NCBI GenBank assembly: GCA_964020155.1
Contig: OZ026566.1
Location: forward strand, 2,593,289 to 2,618,288
Reading direction: 5' to 3'
DNA: 25,000 bases
Origin: Chondrilla cf. caribensis
Taxonomy: Eukaryota > Porifera > Demospongiae > Chondrillida > Chondrillidae
The translations under genes were made by a program, and so were the position numbers. The notes under the pieces are model-generated. The model had not been told where the DNA came from. It worked only from the letters and a program-made list of their open reading frames with translations, and made no database searches. Shown here one piece after another: positions 21,841 to 25,000 of the stretch. How positions within the stretch are numbered: position 1 is the first letter of the stretch; each line of letters starts with the position of its first letter.

Positions 21841-22081
21841 AAATACTCTTACATAAGATGTACATATGTATGTACACACGTACACAATAGAGTACATAAG
21901 TTATGGAACTCCAGTTCCACTACAAGAAAAGTAGAATACAATATATGTAATAAGTATTGATGTTTTGGGTTATCTGGTGTGTTATGCATTCAAAATCAGT
22001 AATGACCCCTTAATTGTAGCAATTAAAATTGTGATAACTTAAAATCTGCTATTGTTGCTGCTGCTGTAGTTCTTCATATTG
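21841..22081. other. Intergenic DNA and 3' end of the BRCT gene
   Basis: AT-rich DNA between the inverted repeat and the BRCT gene stop at 22082. It includes the probable minus-strand 3' UTR. No other feature is seen. Confidence 0.5.
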
Positions 22082-24911
22082 TTACTGTTGTTGTTGTTGC
22101 TGCTGATACTGTTGTTCTTGATGTTGTTGCTGTTGTTGTTCTTGATAGTGTTGCTGTTGTTGTTGTTGCTGCTGATGCTGTTGCTGTTGTTGTTGTTGTT
22201 GTTCAATGTTGTGTACAAAGTCATCAGGTGGAAGGACCCTACACTGAGCAAACAGGTGTTCTTGGCGCAGTATACCAGTGAAGACCAGCTCTGGAGTGTA
22301 CATGGCTGCAGGACAACGTAGAAAGGCACGTCAACAGCAAACCAGCTGCAGTGAAGATCTGACACAGAGTATTTGCCCCACCACCGCAATGGTCTCACCA
22401 AAGCTAGGTATGGTAGACACGCACAAGCCATTATAGTTCTGAACTGCTGAATGTAGCCCCATAAATGTGGCATTGTACAATGACCATTACTCTAGAGCAT
22501 ACATACACTTGAGTGCAGTAATGTACATATGTATGTAGTTGCATGATTAGTGGACGATATTTTGACAATTAGCCAGCAATTCTCCAATCAGTCCATATTC
22601 CTGACCATATGGTCCTCACAACTCTTGTAATACAATACTGAACGTACGTATTTTTGATTTGAAAAACATTTCCATTTCTTCACGGTTGTCTTCAAAGTCA
22701 TTATCTCTGCAAATGATAACTAACGCCCGGTCCATGTCTGTCATGCTGGCCTGGTGGGGAGATTGGGGGAACTGGTGAGGTGTGAAGAGTGAACAAGAGG
22801 AAAAGAACGTACTGTCCCATCCAATACAGGTCGATACCATGAGTTCACTTCTTCTAAAGTCAAAAGCTGCAAAATCCAAATATTCAAAATAGCAGTTTAC
22901 ATACATACATATATACACACATACATACTGTACATACAGTATACAGAGATTAATACACACGTACATACACACATACAGCCTACTTTGATTAATAAACATA
23001 TACATACATACATCTGTACATACCAAGATACTACAAGGGGCATATTAATATCTATATTAGTACTAACTGTATTAATTTCATTTTTACTTTTTGCACTCAA
23101 TAAAAAGTAATGTATCAATTATTTCACAATAAGCAATAATTTATAATGGATGAAATGACAGGCATGAACGTAACATATATGTTTACTTCATCAATGCTTT
23201 TATATACACACACCGAACAGTGGGTATACGGCGGGTGCATCACCCAGTTACTCACATCACCTCCAGCACACTTGATTATTATCTTCAAGGTGGAATACTC
23301 TGGGACAACACTGCTCGTGGAATATACGCACAATCCCTGGAATACATACATATATACATATGTACATACCACATAAGTACATATATACAGTACATACGTA
23401 CGTACATACCACAAATCATGTGGAATTGACATTGTGTCATACATGGGCACAGTACGTAAATACAACATTTATCATATATACTGTATATATAGTGCACATA
23501 GCAAGGACATGAAGTACGTACCTACTGTATATGTATGTACAGTATGTACAGTGTACATGTGTACATATACATACGTATGTACATAACATGCAGATCTGAT
23601 ACACATAAGGTGATGACTAATGTGCTCTCAACCACCCTACACGCACACCTTGAAGAGCTTCCGTCTTCGAGCTCTTTCCAAACTAGTCCTCAAGTTCATA
23701 TCGTACAAACCTTCACTTCCAGAGTCCTCGAGGATGTAACCGCCCTCGTCTACAAGAATGGACGTCAAATGTGGTAATTTTAACATACAGTGAATTCCTG
23801 TTATTCTACAATCACTTTATCCACCAAACATTTATATTTGCAACTATGTACATAAATATTTCCCAGTACCATTATAATATACAAGTACCAACGAATATCC
23901 AGTTAATATGCCAAATCCATTAACCCACCTTACTACTTTTTGAAAACAAATTTTGGCGGATTAGTGAGAATGAGATTAATGAGAATTCATTGTATGTATG
24001 TCTTTACATACATATCAGTATATACAGCACATGTGGATTTCTGGCTGTACCCACTCACTCACCCACAAAGGTGCCAGCTGAGAAACTGTCATCCACCCAT
24101 GAGCCGGACAGGATGTACCGACAGTGACACAGCCCAGATAAGAACTTCACTGTCCTTGAGATCTGGAAAACAATAATGTGTCGAATGCATACATACATAC
24201 TGTACATACGTACATACTGTACATACGTACATACGTACATACAGACAGATAAGGGTCAATATAGGATAGAGACAGTCGTGATGGAACAGGATTGTGGAGC
24301 CTGGAAGTTCTGTCACTAACTGTCCATTTCCACATCCCATAAATCCTGCCTTTGTACAATTAACCAGGAAGTCAAAGAATAAGCTTCTCCTGATGATCTC
24401 TTCCTGGAATATTTTGATCTCTGATACATACATGTGGAATTCTTCATATGTAGAATTTATTTCAGATTCCCCAAAGGTGTGACAATCACTTACAAGCATA
24501 GACATGCAAGTGTACATACATACGTACGTACCTACGTACATTCAATATGTAACCATTCCACGTACACATGTAGATATATGCATAATTACCATACATACAC
24601 ACACACACACATATGTACACACAGAGACACACACCCATACCCACATACACACATACGTACACACACTCAGGCTAGATAGGATCTCAACTAATCCTGCGCT
24701 GACCCACAGCATGTCCACGTACTGCGCATGGGCTCCATATCCCACTCCGGCATGTACCGGATGGGCTAGGCCCGCAAGCAGCAGGGAAAGGTTACCATAC
24801 GCAGGAAGCGGATGAATGGATGTACGTATGTACGTATATTACCTTATGTGCTACAATGTGTGTTGCCTCCTCAACATTCCCCACGACTGTACCCCCTAAA
24901 GACTCAACCAC
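22082..24911 (-). CDS. PTIP/MDC1-like tandem BRCT protein, C-terminal six exons, Gln-rich tail
   Basis: Exons 24911-24843, 24162-24063, 23749-23649, 23336-23256, 22750-22648 and 22305-22082 (TAA) join in phase (0, 1, 0, 0, 1), giving 225 visible residues; the gene continues to the right. BRCT n-1: VVESLGGTVVGNVEEATHIV, then ISRTVKFLSGLCHCRYILSG, with the RTVK lysine that in MDC1/PTIP contacts the phosphoserine, then WVDDSF. The linker LRTSLERARRRKLFK matches the inter-BRCT segment of PTIP and MDC1. BRCT n: LCVYSTSSVVPEYSTLKIII, KCAGGD, ALVIICRDNDFEDN, and PMYTPELVFTGILRQE, the family's closing helix. After the BRCT, about 40 residues are mostly Gln with His, Glu and Tyr. These families scaffold DNA-damage or histone-methyltransferase complexes at phosphorylated partners. 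Which of the two is the orthologue cannot be decided without the N-terminus. Confidence 0.9.
22085..22203 (-). repeat. CAA/CAG repeat encoding the Gln-rich tail
   Basis: Mixed CAA and CAG codons with scattered CAT, GAA and TAT run from 22203 to the stop at 22082, in frame with the BRCT protein. CAA interruptions make long pure CAG expansion unlikely. Confidence 0.9.
23788..23992. mobile_element. Pogo/mariner-type MITE, copy 2
   Basis: A 205-bp element flanked by TA, starting CAGTGAATTCCTGTTATTC and ending ATTAATGAGAATTCATTG, near-perfect inverse complements. It is the same family as 3710-3889 and lies 38 bp upstream of exon 23749-23649, in the intron before it. Confidence 0.85.
24164..24842. 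other. Intron of the BRCT gene with two unassigned exon-like open stretches
   Basis: Between BRCT exons there are two minus-strand open segments with coding-like composition, about 24769-24672 (GVGYGAHAQYVDMLWVSAGL) and about 24449-24250 (RRSLFFDFLVNCTKAGFM). They do not fit between the phase-0 BRCT exons and I recognise no family. The rest is TACATACG and ACAC simple sequence. Confidence 0.3.
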
Positions 24912-25000
24912 CTATAAAAGAGGGATGAATATACGTACATACACACAGTACATACGTACGTAGGTATGTACATAGTATGTAAATATGTTGCATGGTCCAG
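24912..25000. other. Intron of the BRCT gene at the window edge
   Basis: Acceptor TTTTATAG precedes the exon at 24911; the remainder is TACGTACATAC-type simple sequence leaving the window. Confidence 0.6.

Noticed and set aside
22757..22867. Upstream extension of the BRCT exon (LTLEEVNSWYRPVLDG in one frame)
   Set aside because: The frame ends in a stop, and the CCCCACCAG acceptor at 22751 joins the flanking BRCT exons in phase, so this is intron.

Overview
This is eukaryotic, animal-type genomic DNA. Genes are split by phase-matched GT-AG introns, noncoding DNA is AT-rich and full of microsatellites, minisatellites and small transposon relics, and the recognisable proteins are animal families: COMMD3, DNAJC17, a neurexin-like laminin-G receptor and a PTIP/MDC1-like tandem-BRCT protein. 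Short introns and compact spacing suggest an invertebrate. A sponge or another early-branching animal is my guess; nothing in the window proves it.

Layout. (1) 163-2307 (+): last five visible exons of a gene I cannot name; one intron holds a 14-bp minisatellite. (2) 2308-5000: AT-rich DNA with one MITE and some weak exon-like pieces on the + strand. (3) 8205-5005 (-): complete three-exon gene for a 787-residue type I membrane protein, LamG-EGF-LamG-LamG-mucin stalk-TM-short tail. (4) 15590-8376 (-): complete seven-exon COMMD3 (192 aa), its stop only 170 bp upstream of the receptor's ATG. Its large introns hold a tRNA-derived SINE with perfect target-site duplication, a pogo/Tigger-like MITE, a near-perfect 149-bp palindrome, minisatellites and a 130-bp tandem duplication. 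(5) 15627-18603 (+): complete six-exon DNAJC17 (317 aa), divergent from COMMD3 with only 36 bp between start codons. (6) 19025-21840: a ~2.8-kb inverted repeat whose two arms are tandem arrays of a ~187-bp monomer, resembling a Foldback-type element. (7) 24911-22082 (-): the 3' six exons of a tandem-BRCT gene ending in a glutamine-rich tail; the gene continues beyond the right edge.

The genes do not form an obvious single pathway. DNAJC17 (splicing-linked J protein), COMMD3 (Commander endosomal recycling complex) and the BRCT protein (DNA-damage or chromatin scaffold) are housekeeping types; the LamG protein is a cell-surface adhesion or receptor candidate. Exon models were built by hand: each junction was required to keep reading frame and phase, and all junctions of the four main genes do. 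The most notable items are the neurexin-like architecture, the Foldback-like inverted satellite, the COMMD3/DNAJC17 micro-promoter, the SINE with intact target duplication, and the glutamine-rich tail on a BRCT protein.
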